Shown here: positions 33,421-42,648 of the stretch, one piece after another | Layout: every line of letters starts with the position of its first letter | Numbering within the stretch: the stretch's first letter is position 1 | Assembly (NCBI RefSeq): GCF_014656295.1 | Contig: NZ_BNCD01000001.1 | Coordinates: forward strand, 186,001 to 250,000 | Source: Streptomyces sulfonofaciens | GTDB taxonomy: Bacteria > Actinomycetota > Actinomycetes > Streptomycetales > Streptomycetaceae | Direction of reading: 5' to 3' | Length of the DNA: 64,000 nt | Notes under the pieces: model-generated | What the model was told of the DNA's origin: nothing | The model's database searches: none | Seen by the model: the letters and a program-made list of their open reading frames with translations, nothing else | Position numbers and translations under genes: made by a program

Positions 33421-33941
33421 CAGCGGCCGGTGCCCCCGTACACCACGGCCTCGTCCGAGTCGGAGTCGAGCCCGAAGGCGCTGTGCACGGCGCGCACGGC
33501 CTCGTTGACGTCGTCGGCGCGGGTGACGACCGAGATGCGGATCTCGGAGGTCGAGATCAGCTCGATGTTGACGCCGGCGTCGCTGAGCGCCTCGAAGAAC
33601 GCGGCCGTGACCCCGGGGTTGGTCTTCATACCGGCTCCGACCAGGGAGATCTTCGCGATCTGGTCGTCGTAGCGCAGCGAGTCGAAGCCGACCGTCGACT
33701 TGATCTTCTCCAGGGCGTCGACGACCTTGCGGCCGTCGGTCTTCGGGAGCGTGAAGGAGATGTCGGTGAGGCCGGTGGACGCCGCCGACACGTTCTGCAC
33801 GATCATGTCGATGTTGATCTGGGCGTCGGCGATGGCGCGGAAGATCGAGGCGGCCTCGCCGGGCTTGTCCGGTACGCCGACAACCGTGACCTTGGCCTCC
33901 GAGGTGTCGTGGGCGACACCGGAGATGATGGCCTGCTCCAC
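33420..33941 (-). other. Predicted internal start giving aspartokinase beta subunit
   Basis: A GTG at 33941 within ask, preceded by AGGGAGAG at 6 bases, would make a 173-residue protein (start [19 protein letters not shown]) that contains only the two ACT domains. In Corynebacterium glutamicum the same gene makes a separate beta subunit of about 172 residues from an equivalent position, and the enzyme is alpha2beta2. The site here fits that arrangement in place and size. Confidence 0.6.
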
Positions 33942-34712
33942 CTGCTGCTCTCCCTGCTGTCCTCGTGTCCCGTCCGGGCGCTCATTGGTCACCCAGGTGC
34001 CCGGGAGCCCCGAGAACGAGGACCGGACGTGGATCGGGATGTCGTACCTGCGTGCGTACTCCACACAGCGGTGGAGCAGCACCTTGGAGCCGGAGCTGGC
34101 CAGCTCCAGCATGTCCTCGAACGAGATGCGGTCGATCTTCCGCGCCTTCTTCACGACGCGCGGATCGGCGGTGAACACACCGTCGACATCCGTGTAGATC
34201 TCGCAGACGTCGGCCTCGAGTGCGGCGGCGAGCGCCACGGCGGTGGTGTCGGAGCCGCCGCGGCCCAGGGTGGTGATGTCCTTCTTGTCCTGGGACACGC
34301 CCTGGAAGCCCGCCACGATGGCGATGTTGCCCTCGTTGATCGACGTGCGGATCCGGCCCGGGGTGACGTCGATGATCCGGGCTTTGGTGTGCACGGAGTC
34401 GGTGATGACGCCCGCCTGGCTGCCGGTGAACGACTGGGCCGCATGGCCCAGGTTCTTGATCGCCATGGCCAGCAGCGCCATGGAGATCCGCTCTCCGGCG
34501 GTCAGCAGCATGTCGAACTCACGGCCGGCCGGCATCGGGGATACCTGCGCGGCGAGATCGATCAGCTCGTCCGTCGTGTCGCCCATCGCGGAAACCACGA
34601 CAACCACCTGGTTGCCGTTCTTCTTGGCTTCCACGATCCTCTTGGCGACGCGCTTGATGCCCTCGGCATCGGCTACGGAGGAGCCTCCGTACTTCTGCAC
34701 GACAAGGCTCAC
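33420..34712 (-). CDS. ask: Aspartokinase (alpha subunit; beta subunit from internal start)
   Basis: The 430-residue kinase phosphorylates aspartate. The N-terminal kinase domain starts [20 protein letters not shown], with the KYGGSS nucleotide loop, and includes the [20 protein letters not shown] substrate segment. Two ACT domains at the C-terminus (about 260-430) bind the feedback inhibitors lysine and threonine. The GTG at 34712 has GAGGAG upstream and gives the usual [10 protein letters not shown] start. A longer frame to 34739 is rejected. An internal start for the regulatory subunit is described separately. Confidence 0.95.
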   Translation of the reverse strand: MSLVVQKYGGSSVADAEGIKRVAKRIVEAKKNGNQVVVVVSAMGDTTDELIDLAAQVSPMPAGREFDMLLTAGERISMALLAMAIKNLGHAAQSFTGSQAGVITDSVHTKARIIDVTPGRIRTSINEGNIAIVAGFQGVSQDKKDITTLGRGGSDTTAVALAAALEADVCEIYTDVDGVFTADPRVVKKARKIDRISFEDMLELASSGSKVLLHRCVEYARRYDIPIHVRSSFSGLPGTWVTNERPDGTRGQQGEQQVEQAIISGVAHDTSEAKVTVVGVPDKPGEAASIFRAIADAQINIDMIVQNVSAASTGLTDISFTLPKTDGRKVVDALEKIKSTVGFDSLRYDDQIAKISLVGAGMKTNPGVTAAFFEALSDAGVNIELISTSEIRISVVTRADDVNEAVRAVHSAFGLDSDSDEAVVYGGTGR

Positions 34713-34872
34713 GTGCGCTCCTCGCTCCATCAGTGCCATCGCGCACTCTGCACAAGTGCGGCTCCGTCATTTTACCGGGGCCCCGGAATCCGACCCGTCG
34801 ACCGGCTGCCCAGAGCGCATCTGCCCCGCATCCGGGAAGACCACTCGGAAAGTGGCTCGGGTCACAACGGAC

Positions 34873-34902
34873 GCCCCCGCCGGGGTGTGCTCCGGCAGGG
34901 GC
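34873..34902 (-). terminator. Terminator after recR-DUF5063
   Basis: GCCCCCGCCGG (34873-34883) pairs with CCGGCAGGGGC (34892-34902) over 11 positions with one wobble and an 8-base loop. It starts 10 bases beyond the DUF5063 stop and lies before ask, so it probably ends the recR operon. Confidence 0.65.
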
Positions 34903-34911
34903 GGCCGGTGC

Positions 34912-35613
34912 CTACCGGCCCTTGCGCAGCCCGAGCGGACCGGCGATCTCGTCGGCCATCACCTTGCCCGCCTCCTCGGCGAGGGACTCCTCGCCGAGGT
35001 CCTCGTCGGTGTCCAGGCCGTCCAGCTCCTCCAGCGGCTGGTTCAGCCGGACGTGCGCCACCAGGGACTGCAGGGCGCGCAGGGCGGCGGAGGCGGTGGA
35101 GCCCCAGTTGGAGAAGTACGAGAACTGCCACCACCACAGGGCCTCGACGGTGCGGCCCGCACGGTAGTGCGCCATGCCGTGCCGCAGGTCGGTGACGACG
35201 TCGGCGAGGTCGTCGGAGATCCGGCAGGCCACGGGCGCCTTGCGCGGCTCGTACGGGTCGAAGACCTCGGAGTAGACGTCGACCGGGTCGAGCAGCACCG
35301 CGAGGCGCTCGCGCAGCTCGGCCCCGTCCTCGGCGTCCCGCTCGGGTCCGAGGTCGGGTTCGTAGCGCTCGTCGGGGACGATGTCCTCGTGCGCGCCGAG
35401 CCGGCCGCCGGCCAGCAGCAACTGGGAGACCTCCAGCAGCAGGAACGGGACCGCCGAGTCGGGTTCGTCGCCCTTGGCGACCTCGGTGACCGTGACGATG
35501 AAGCTCTCCACCTGGTCGGAGATCTGCACGGCGAAGTCGTCCGGGTCGCCCGCGGCGGTGCCCGCCGCTCCCCGGGCGTCGTGGGTGGTCGCTTGCAGCG
35601 TGGTGTCAGACAT
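34912..35613 (-). CDS. DUF5063 domain-containing protein
   Basis: The 233-residue soluble, acidic protein matches the actinomycete DUF5063 family found next to rec[21 protein letters not shown] at the start of the domain, [20 protein letters not shown], and the aromatic motif [16 protein letters not shown]. The function is unknown. Its start lies within the end of recR (8-base overlap), so it is translated from the same transcript. Confidence 0.85.
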   Translation of the reverse strand: MSDTTLQATTHDARGAAGTAAGDPDDFAVQISDQVESFIVTVTEVAKGDEPDSAVPFLLLEVSQLLLAGGRLGAHEDIVPDERYEPDLGPERDAEDGAELRERLAVLLDPVDVYSEVFDPYEPRKAPVACRISDDLADVVTDLRHGMAHYRAGRTVEALWWWQFSYFSNWGSTASAALRALQSLVAHVRLNQPLEELDGLDTDEDLGEESLAEEAGKVMADEIAGPLGLRKGR

Positions 35614-36205
35614 CTAGGAGTCGTCTCCCCTCGAAGGCGCGGCCCAGCGTGACCTCGTCCGCGTACTCCAGGTCCCCTCCCACCGGGAGGCCGCTGGCCA
35701 GGCGGGTGACCTTGAGGCCCATGGGTTTGATCATGCGGGCGAGGTAGGTGGCCGTGGCCTCGCCCTCCAGATTGGGGTCGGTGGCAAGGATCAGTTCGGT
35801 GACGGTGCCGTCCGCGAGACGGGCCAGGAGCTCCCTGATGCGGAGGTCGTCGGGGCCGACGCCCTCGATGGGGCTGATCGCCCCGCCCAGGACGTGGTAC
35901 CGGCCGCGGAACTCACGGGTCCGCTCGATCGCCACCACGTCCTTGGGCTCCTCGACCACGCAGATGACGGCCGGGTCGCGCCGGGGGTCGCGGCAGATGC
36001 CGCACTGCTCCTCCTGCGCGACGTTGCCGCACACCGAGCAGAACCTGACCTTCGCCTTCACTTCGAGGAGCGCCTGGGCCAGGCGGCGGACGTCGGCCGG
36101 CTCGGTCTGCAGGACGTGGAAGGCGATCCGCTGCGCGCTCTTGGGACCGACGCCGGGCAGCCTGCCCAGTTCGTCGATGAGGTCCTGGACCACGCCTTCG
36201 TACAA
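35606..36205 (-). CDS. recR: Recombination mediator protein RecR
   Basis: The 199-residue protein helps load RecA at gaps. It shows the helix-hairpin-helix ([18 protein letters not shown]), a four-cysteine zinc finger ([16 protein letters not shown]), the Toprim domain ([16 protein letters not shown] and [14 protein letters not shown]), and a C-terminal Walker-B-like end. The start is TTG, with AGGAAGG upstream; the N-terminus [17 protein letters not shown] is the family standard. Confidence 0.96.
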   Translation of the reverse strand: MYEGVVQDLIDELGRLPGVGPKSAQRIAFHVLQTEPADVRRLAQALLEVKAKVRFCSVCGNVAQEEQCGICRDPRRDPAVICVVEEPKDVVAIERTREFRGRYHVLGGAISPIEGVGPDDLRIRELLARLADGTVTELILATDPNLEGEATATYLARMIKPMGLKVTRLASGLPVGGDLEYADEVTLGRAFEGRRLLDV

Positions 36206-36503
36206 CGGACTGCCTTCCTGCGGGTGGCACGTGCTTACGTGTTGTGTGTCTCACATGTCCTGCGGTCTCGCAGACCGTGCAGGTCGCGAGGGTGGTGCGG
36301 CGGTCACGGCACCGGGTGCCGCGGTGCCCGGCCGGTGACCGTGTGCGCCGGCCCGGCCCGTCGGTGGCCCTTCGGCCCTCGGAGCGTTGCAGCCGTCCCA
36401 TAAGGGCCCGGTCAAGACGGCTCGGACGGAGCGGGCGGGTCGGCCCGGTCGGATCGGACGGGCCGCGCCGGGCGAGGGGCGGGACCGGAGCGGAACGGAC
36501 GGT

Positions 36504-36842
36504 TCAGAAAGGCATGCCCGGGATGCCGCCGCCCAGTCCCTGGGTGAGCGGGCCGAGTTTCTGCTGCTGGAGCTTCTGCGCGTTCTCGTTCGCCGCCTGG
36601 ACCGCCGCGACGACCAGGTCGGCCAGGGTCTCGGTGTCCTCCGGGTCCACCGCCCTGGGGTCGATCTCCAGGCCGCGGAGGTCCCCGGCACCGGTCACGG
36701 TCGCCCGCACCAGGCCGCCCCCCGCCTGTCCCTCGACCTCGGTCTCGGCCAGCTCCTCCTGCGCACGCGCGAGTTCCTGCTGCATCTTCTGCGCCTGCTG
36801 GAGCAGTTCCTGCATGTTGGGCTGCCCGCCACCGGGAATCAC
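36504..36842 (-). CDS. YbaB/EbfC nucleoid-associated protein
   Basis: The 112-residue DNA-binding protein has the coiled-coil region ([20 protein letters not shown]) and the central strand segment ([20 protein letters not shown]) of YbaB/EbfC. It often precedes recR. The GTG start has AGGAG 6 bases upstream. The 298-base gap to recR shows no gene and only modest repeats. Confidence 0.92.
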   Translation of the reverse strand: MIPGGGQPNMQELLQQAQKMQQELARAQEELAETEVEGQAGGGLVRATVTGAGDLRGLEIDPRAVDPEDTETLADLVVAAVQAANENAQKLQQQKLGPLTQGLGGGIPGMPF

Positions 36843-37009
36843 GATCGGCTCCTGTCGTCGGCTGTCCGGGGTCGTCCGCGTGACCCGCCTGACACGAGCC
36901 TACGTGTTCCGGCAGCCGCCCGCGCCATGCATCCCCGCGCGGGACCCGGGCACCCGGCACGGGTGTGGACCGGCGATGACGGCACGGAGAACGGCAGGTG
37001 GTGGAGGTC

Positions 37010-37945
37010 ATGCCCGAGCTGCCCGACGTCGAGGCGTTCCGTGGGGTCCTGGCGTCCTGTGCGCAGGGGGCCGTGATACGCCGGGTCGACGTGTACGACA
37101 GCGGGGTGCTGCACGGGGTGAGCGCGCGGCGGCTCCGCACCGAGCTGACGGGCAGGGCGTTCGCGGCACCCGAGCGGCACGGGAAGTGGTTGCTGGCCCC
37201 CACGGTGCGCGGCTCCGAGGCGGCTCTTGAGACGGCGCTTGAGTCGGCTTCCGAAGGGGCTCGCGAGGGGCCGGAGCTGCTGGTGCACTTCGGGATGACC
37301 GGGGAACTGGTCTGCGAGGACGCCGGGGCGGGGCTGCACCGGCACGACCGGGTGGTGTTCACGGTGGAGGGCGGGGGCGCGGAGGGCGACGGGGACGGGG
37401 ACGGCGGCAGCGATCGGGGCCGGGACCGGGGCCGGGACCGGGGCGGCGGCGGGGGCGGGAGCGGCGGGGCACGGGAGCTGCGTTACCGCGATCAGCGGAA
37501 GCTGAAGGGGCTGTGGCTGGTCGACGCCGGCGGGGCGGACCGGATGCTGGCCGAGCAGGGGCCGGACGCGGCGGAGGTGGGCCGGACGGGCTTCGACGAG
37601 CTGCTGGCCGGGCGGCGCGGTGGGCTCAAGTCGGCCCTGACCGACCAGTCGGTGATCGCGGGGCTGGGCAACCTGCTCGCGGACGAGATCCTGTGGCGGG
37701 CGCGGCTGCACCCGTCGGAGGCGGTGAGCGGGCTCTCGCAGGAGGAGCGGGGACGGTTGTACGCACAGGTGCGGGGGACCGTGCGGGCGTCGGTCCGGGC
37801 GGGGCGCGTACCGGGCCGCGACTCCTGGCTCACCGGGCACCGGGACGCCCGCGACGCGCACTGCCCGCGCTGCGGCACGGCACTGCGGCGCACCCGTGTG
37901 GCGGGCCGCACCACGGTGTGGTGCCCGCACTGCCAGCGACGGTGA
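37010..37945 (+). CDS. Fpg/Nei-family DNA glycosylase with Gly/Asp/Arg insertion
   Basis: The 311-residue enzyme removes oxidised bases and cleaves the abasic site. Processing must leave Pro at the N-terminus, so the ATG at 37010 (MPELPDVEAF) is required; GGAGG lies just upstream. The Lys of ERHGKWLL acts in catalysis. The H2TH region includes SVIAGLGNLLADEILW, and the zinc finger has CPRCG and CPHC. Between the N-domain and H2TH there is an unusual stretch (GDGDGDGGSDRGRDRGRDRG) of roughly 35 residues that is not part of the fold. Confidence 0.88.
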   Translation: MPELPDVEAFRGVLASCAQGAVIRRVDVYDSGVLHGVSARRLRTELTGRAFAAPERHGKWLLAPTVRGSEAALETALESASEGAREGPELLVHFGMTGELVCEDAGAGLHRHDRVVFTVEGGGAEGDGDGDGGSDRGRDRGRDRGGGGGGSGGARELRYRDQRKLKGLWLVDAGGADRMLAEQGPDAAEVGRTGFDELLAGRRGGLKSALTDQSVIAGLGNLLADEILWRARLHPSEAVSGLSQEERGRLYAQVRGTVRASVRAGRVPGRDSWLTGHRDARDAHCPRCGTALRRTRVAGRTTVWCPHCQRR

Positions 37946-38163
37946 GGAGGCACAGCGACCCGCTCTTCGGCGCGGGCCCGGCCCACTTCGACCCGCAGGC
38001 GTCCTGCCGCGGCCCGGTGCCCGCCCGCCCCGCCCCCGTGCGGCGCCCCCGCACCGCGCCCCGATCCCGACGGTGGCGGCCGCCGCCGCGCCGCGCCGCC
38101 CGTACGGGGCGGCGGGCAGCGGTCGGCCGGGGCGCGGTCGGCCGGGGCGCGGCGGCGGGGCGG

Positions 38164-38814
38164 TCAACTGAAGACGAGCATCGAACCCTGGGCAAGGCTG
38201 CGCGTCGCCGCCGTGTGCAACCCGAGCCACACGTGCCGTTCGCGGGCGAACGGACTGTCGTCGGCGGGCGGCGGGGCCGCGGGCTCCTCCAGGCTCGTCG
38301 GCCCCGCGGGCGCCCGCGGTGGCCGGGGCGGGCTCACCGGATCGATCCCGATGGACGGCGCCACGTACTCCAGCTCGCGCAGCAGCGCGTGGGACGACCC
38401 CAGCGGCCCGCCCCCGGCCAGCAGCTCCTCGTTGCTGAGCGGCACCGCGAAGTCCACCGGCACGTACGCGCCCGCGTGGTCGTAGTGCCACACCAGGTGC
38501 GACTGCTGGGCCGTCGTCTCGAACATCTCCAGCAACTGCTCGTAGTCCCCGCCCAGCTCGTCCACCGGCGTCACCGCGAGCCCGCACACCTGGAGCAGGT
38601 ACGCCCGCCGCAGGAAGTGCAGCGCGTCGTAGTCGAAGCCCGCCACGGGCGCCACGTCACCGGACAGGCCGGGCATGTACGAGTAGACCGGCACCGGGGG
38701 CAGCCCGGCGTCGTTCAGGGTTCTGTCGTAGAGCGCCAGTTCCTCGGCGAAGGGGTTGTCGGGGCTGTGGCACAGCACGTCGACAAGCGGGACCAGCCAC
38801 AGGTCACAGGCCAA
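38164..38814 (-). CDS. Conserved actinomycete protein of unknown function
   Basis: The 216-residue protein starts at TTG 38814 (GAGGAG at 8 bases), reading ACDLWLVPLVDVLCHSPDNP. It is Trp/Tyr-rich, with segments FDYDALHFLRRAYLLQVCGL and SHLVWHYDHAGAYVPVDF, and ends in a Pro-rich section and ERHVWLGLHTAATRSL. No catalytic motif or membrane segment was recognised. The frame remains open upstream through the glycosyltransferase gene, which is a shadow. It looks like a cytoplasmic protein with a conserved, possibly immunity-like or ligand-binding fold. Confidence 0.75.
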   Translation of the reverse strand: MACDLWLVPLVDVLCHSPDNPFAEELALYDRTLNDAGLPPVPVYSYMPGLSGDVAPVAGFDYDALHFLRRAYLLQVCGLAVTPVDELGGDYEQLLEMFETTAQQSHLVWHYDHAGAYVPVDFAVPLSNEELLAGGGPLGSSHALLRELEYVAPSIGIDPVSPPRPPRAPAGPTSLEEPAAPPPADDSPFARERHVWLGLHTAATRSLAQGSMLVFS

Positions 38815-38974
38815 GGAAGACTCCTCGCATAGCGCGGCACACGGCTCGGGTCGCCGGGCACGCCCCGTACCCGGCGGTGGGAGATCAGGACAGCAGGGAC
38901 CGTACGGATCGCAATGCCGGCCCCCGGCTCCGGCACGGTACGTGGTCAAGGAAGCGTAATGCGTCAACGGCCCC

Positions 38975-41542
38975 TCAGCTCCCCCGGTGCACTTCCCGTA
39001 CCCCGGTGGCAGCCCCGTCCAGTTGCCAGATCCAGACACCGTCCACCCACCGGCCCGCCCGTCCGAGCAGCTCCTGGAGCACCCGCCGCAGCGCACCGTC
39101 GTTCGGCTGCGGCGCAAGCACCACGAGACCCGCACGCCAGTACGCGAGGTCCCGGCGGGCCTGCGCCCGCCAGGCGCCGCCGATCGGCGGCACCCGCCCC
39201 GAGTACCGCACCTGCCTGAGCAGGTTGGAGGTCCAGCGCGGCGGGGCGCCGTAGATGCCGGTGCGCTCGGGGCCGTAGGGGCCGTTGAAGTAGCCGCCCG
39301 GCACGCTGAAGCCGAGGCCGGCGGCGGTCTGCCAGTGCAGGGCCTCCGCGTTGCCGGGGTCCGGCAGCGGCACGGGGACGAGGGTCCTGCCACCGCCGGT
39401 GTCGAGGTACGACGCCCAGGTGCCGTCGGCGATGAACGGCGGCACCGGCACCCGGTCCACGGCCTCCAGCGGCGCCGGAGCGATCGGCAGCAGCGCGGCG
39501 GCCACCGCGGCCAGGCCCAGTGCCCGCATCCCGCGTCCGGTCCTGGCGCCCGCCGGGGCGGCCGGGGCCGCCGACGGGTGCGGGGACGGCCGGCGGCGGA
39601 CCGGCAGGAGCGCCGCCACGCCCAGTGCCACCAGCATCCCGAGCACCGGGGCGCACACCATCGCCACCCGTGACTCGATGACGGACTCGAAGAGCGGCAG
39701 ATGGGCGAGGAGCGCCCACGGGCCCGGCAGGACGGTACCGGTGCGGGGCACCGGGATCCGCGGTCCGAGCGAGAGGACCGCCGCGGCCAGCGCGGTCCAG
39801 GCCAGGGCGCGGACCACGGGCCGCGCCCACAGCCGTACCGTGATCGCGAAGGCGAGCGCGACCAGCGGCCAGCCGTAGAACGCGTTCTGCTCGGTGGGGT
39901 TGGCGGCGAGCCGGGCGGCGGTGTGCACGTCGCCGGCCAGCGAGCCGGCCGCGAAGGAGAGCAGGGCGAGCGGGCTGTTGGCGGCGTTGTCACCGTGCGG
40001 CACGCGGCCGTAGCTCTGCGGTCCCAGGAACTGCCAGTACAGCGGGTAGGCGACCAGCGGCAGGCAGAGGGCGGCGGCGACCGGCAGGCCGCGTGCCAGG
40101 GGGCGCCACGCGGCGCGCGCGGCATCCCGCCGCACCACCCCGTACCCCGCCAGGAACAGCACGAGGCCGAGCACCGCGAGCAGCAGCGGCTCCTCGCCCA
40201 GGAAGACCTGGTACGCCGTGTACAGACCGAGGACCGCACCGTGCCGCACGGCCCGGTCCCGGCCCTCCGTGCACAGCCGCAGCACCCGTTCGACGATCAG
40301 CGGGACCATGAACAGGACCACGAAGTTCGGGTGGGCGTTGGCGTGCGAGGCCATCGGCGGCGCGAAGGCGGCGAGCGCGGCTCCGAGGGCGGCGGCCGGG
40401 CGGCTCGGGGTGAGCCTGCGGACGATCAGCCGGTACCAGGCGCCGGCGGTCGCGGCCAGGCCCAGCGTCAGCACCAGGGCGAGGCTGAGGGCCGGGCCGA
40501 AGAGCCGGGTCACGGGCGCGAGGGGGACGGAGAGGCCGAGCATGGCGGTGTTCGCCATCAGGTTCACGCCGTCGGGGGCGTTCTGGAGGGTGGTGAAGAG
40601 CGGATCCTTCAGCCGGGCGACGTGCTCCGCGGTGACCGCGAAGAACCACTCCCACTGGTTCTGGTCCTGGAGCGAGTTCGGCAGGTAGCGGTGGCGGGGC
40701 CCGCCGCCGCTCCAGCGGCCCCAGTACAGCGCCACGGACATCGCCAGGAAGAGTGCGGGCGCCAGCAGGTCCGCGCGGCGCACCCCGCGGGCCCTGAGCA
40801 GGGTCAGCTCGGCGAGCACCTTCGGGTAGTCGAGCGCGCGTACCTTCGAGCCCTCCTGGTGGGCCCAGCGCACCGGCACCTCCACCACCGGGCGCCCGGT
40901 GCGGCGCAGATGGCGCAGTATCTCGACGTCGATGCCCCAGCCGGTGAGCCGGGACGCGGCGAACGCCTCCCGGGCGACATCGCCGTCGAAGAGCTTGAAG
41001 CCGCACTGGGTGTCGCGGATGCCGGGCACCGCGATCCCGCGGATGAGGTAGTTGCCACCGCGCCCGAGGAGCTCGCGCAGCCGGTGCTGGTGGGTCTCTA
41101 TCGTGGCGCCGGGCGTGGCACGCGAGCCTATGGCGGCCGCGTACCCCTCGGTGAGCGCCTTGTCGAGCGCCTCGAGCTCCTCGATGGGCGCGGCCAGGTC
41201 GGCGTCGGTCACCAGCACCCGGCGCCCGTAGGACGCCAGCACGCCCTGCCGCAGGGCGTGGCCCTTGCCGCGGTTGCGCCCGCCGCTGACGAGGTGCACC
41301 CGGGGCTCGCGGGCGGCGGCAGCGGCGGCTATCTCACGGGTGCGGTCGCGGGAGCCGTCGTCGACGACGATCAGCTCCCACTCGCCCCAGGGGCCCGCCT
41401 CGCGGCCGCCGGGAAAGGGCGCGCGCGGACCGCCTCCCGGCCGCTCGCCGCGCAGGTAGGCGCAGATCAGGTCCAGCGTCGGGCCCAGGCGGCGCTCCTC
41501 GTCGTACGCGGGGACGACGACCGTCAGATCCACCCCGCTCAT
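38975..41542 (-). CDS. GT2 glycosyltransferase fused to a polytopic membrane domain
   Basis: The 855-residue protein opens with a GT-A domain (TVVVPAYDEERRLGPTLDLI, then VVDDGSRDRT and VTDADLAAP as the DXD-like motif), like dolichyl- or polyprenyl-phosphate glucosyl/mannosyltransferases. The N-domain ends about residue 260. The rest has about ten membrane segments, loops with HGDNAANSPL, and an extracytoplasmic domain at the C-terminus (PGGYFNGPYGPERTG). It may make a polyprenyl-phosphate sugar and also use it for a further transfer (GT-C-like). The ATG overlaps the GntR stop as ATGA. Confidence 0.85.
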   Translation of the reverse strand: MSGVDLTVVVPAYDEERRLGPTLDLICAYLRGERPGGGPRAPFPGGREAGPWGEWELIVVDDGSRDRTREIAAAAAAREPRVHLVSGGRNRGKGHALRQGVLASYGRRVLVTDADLAAPIEELEALDKALTEGYAAAIGSRATPGATIETHQHRLRELLGRGGNYLIRGIAVPGIRDTQCGFKLFDGDVAREAFAASRLTGWGIDVEILRHLRRTGRPVVEVPVRWAHQEGSKVRALDYPKVLAELTLLRARGVRRADLLAPALFLAMSVALYWGRWSGGGPRHRYLPNSLQDQNQWEWFFAVTAEHVARLKDPLFTTLQNAPDGVNLMANTAMLGLSVPLAPVTRLFGPALSLALVLTLGLAATAGAWYRLIVRRLTPSRPAAALGAALAAFAPPMASHANAHPNFVVLFMVPLIVERVLRLCTEGRDRAVRHGAVLGLYTAYQVFLGEEPLLLAVLGLVLFLAGYGVVRRDAARAAWRPLARGLPVAAALCLPLVAYPLYWQFLGPQSYGRVPHGDNAANSPLALLSFAAGSLAGDVHTAARLAANPTEQNAFYGWPLVALAFAITVRLWARPVVRALAWTALAAAVLSLGPRIPVPRTGTVLPGPWALLAHLPLFESVIESRVAMVCAPVLGMLVALGVAALLPVRRRPSPHPSAAPAAPAGARTGRGMRALGLAAVAAALLPIAPAPLEAVDRVPVPPFIADGTWASYLDTGGGRTLVPVPLPDPGNAEALHWQTAAGLGFSVPGGYFNGPYGPERTGIYGAPPRWTSNLLRQVRYSGRVPPIGGAWRAQARRDLAYWRAGLVVLAPQPNDGALRRVLQELLGRAGRWVDGVWIWQLDGAATGVREVHRGS

Positions 41543-42372
41543 CCAGCCGCCAGCCGTTCGACCAGGGCGAGGGCGTGGGCGTTGTAGGCGCAGACCACGG
41601 CGCGGGCGGCGCGCGAGTCACGGCGCAGCAGGGCGTCGACGAGTTCGGTGTGCCCGGCCCACAGCACGCCCCTGAGGTCGCCCGCGCGGCGCAGCAGCGG
41701 TACGGCGCAGGCCCAGCACTGCACGCGCAGCCGGTGCAGGAAGTCGGCGACGTAGGGGTTGCCGAAGAGGGCGTTGAGTTCGCGCCAGAAGCGCAGGTCG
41801 TAGCCGATGAGTACGTTCAGGTCGCCCGCGCAGGCGGCACGCTGGGCCTCCTCGCCGCGGCGGCGGACCGCGAGCAGGGCGCGCTCGGCGCCCACCCCGA
41901 GCGGTGGCTGTCCGTCCGCTCCGTGCGGCGTCCCGGATCTGCCGTACCTCTCCGGCCTCACCGGCCTCTCCGGCTTCTCCGGACGCTCCTGGCCCTCCGG
42001 ACGCTCCTGCTTCTCCGGACGCTCCTGCTTCTCGGGCCTGTCCTGCCGGGCCGTGCCGCACGGCCCGCGCTGCACGAGGTCGCTGAAGATGCCGTCCGCG
42101 ACGAGGGTGCGGGCCTCGATCATGCCCCGGTAGTCGTCGACGGAGTACTCGTGGACGCGGAACCCGCGGTGCTGGACGGCGTCGAGCAGCCCCTGCGCGG
42201 AGAGGTCGACCAGCGCCTCGCGGACCGGTGTGGCGGAGACGCCGTACTGCTCGGCGATCTCCTTCACCGTGAACTCCTGCCCGGGACGCAAGCGCCCGGC
42301 GAGCACCTCGTCGCGGAGTGCGTCGGCGATCTGCTGGCGCAGGGTGCTGCGGGTGACGGCAGGGCCGCGCAT
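41539..42372 (-). CDS. FCD-type GntR regulator with EKQERP repeat insertion
   Basis: The 277-residue regulator has a winged helix (TVKEIAEQYGVSATPVREAL, about residues 35-54) and an FCD-like C-domain with VLIGYDLRFWRELNALFGNP and HTELVDALLRRD. Between them is an insertion of four EKQERP-like hexapeptides and an Arg-rich tail (about residues 109-145). The ATG at 42372 follows a divergent 276-base gap to the kinase. The 4-base ATGA overlap with the GT2 gene means co-translation, so the regulator may control this glycosyltransferase. Confidence 0.82.
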   Translation of the reverse strand: MRGPAVTRSTLRQQIADALRDEVLAGRLRPGQEFTVKEIAEQYGVSATPVREALVDLSAQGLLDAVQHRGFRVHEYSVDDYRGMIEARTLVADGIFSDLVQRGPCGTARQDRPEKQERPEKQERPEGQERPEKPERPVRPERYGRSGTPHGADGQPPLGVGAERALLAVRRRGEEAQRAACAGDLNVLIGYDLRFWRELNALFGNPYVADFLHRLRVQCWACAVPLLRRAGDLRGVLWAGHTELVDALLRRDSRAARAVVCAYNAHALALVERLAAG

Positions 42373-42648
42373 CGTGGGCGTGCCTCCCGATCGCGTGGTC
42401 GCGGAAGTGGATACGGACGGACTTACGACGGAGTAACCCTACGCGGCGGTTCACCTGCCCCGTCGCGGCCCGCGCGGTGCGGCCGCCCGCACGCGGCGCC
42501 GCCCCGGCCGTCGTCCGGGGCGCGCGGCACGCCCGGGCGGCGGGCGGCGCGCCGGGGCCCGGACGGCTCGGTGCCGGAAGGTGCCGGTGTGCCGGACTAC
42601 CCTTGTGCCGTTGCCTGTTGGCATCAGACCGGGGGAGGCGGCGCGGCG

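Noticed and set aside
38815..40239. Long minus-strand frame upstream of the unknown 216-residue gene
   Set aside because: It runs through the GT2-membrane gene in another frame with Cys/Arg/Ser-rich content; TTG 38814 with GAGGAG is the credible start.
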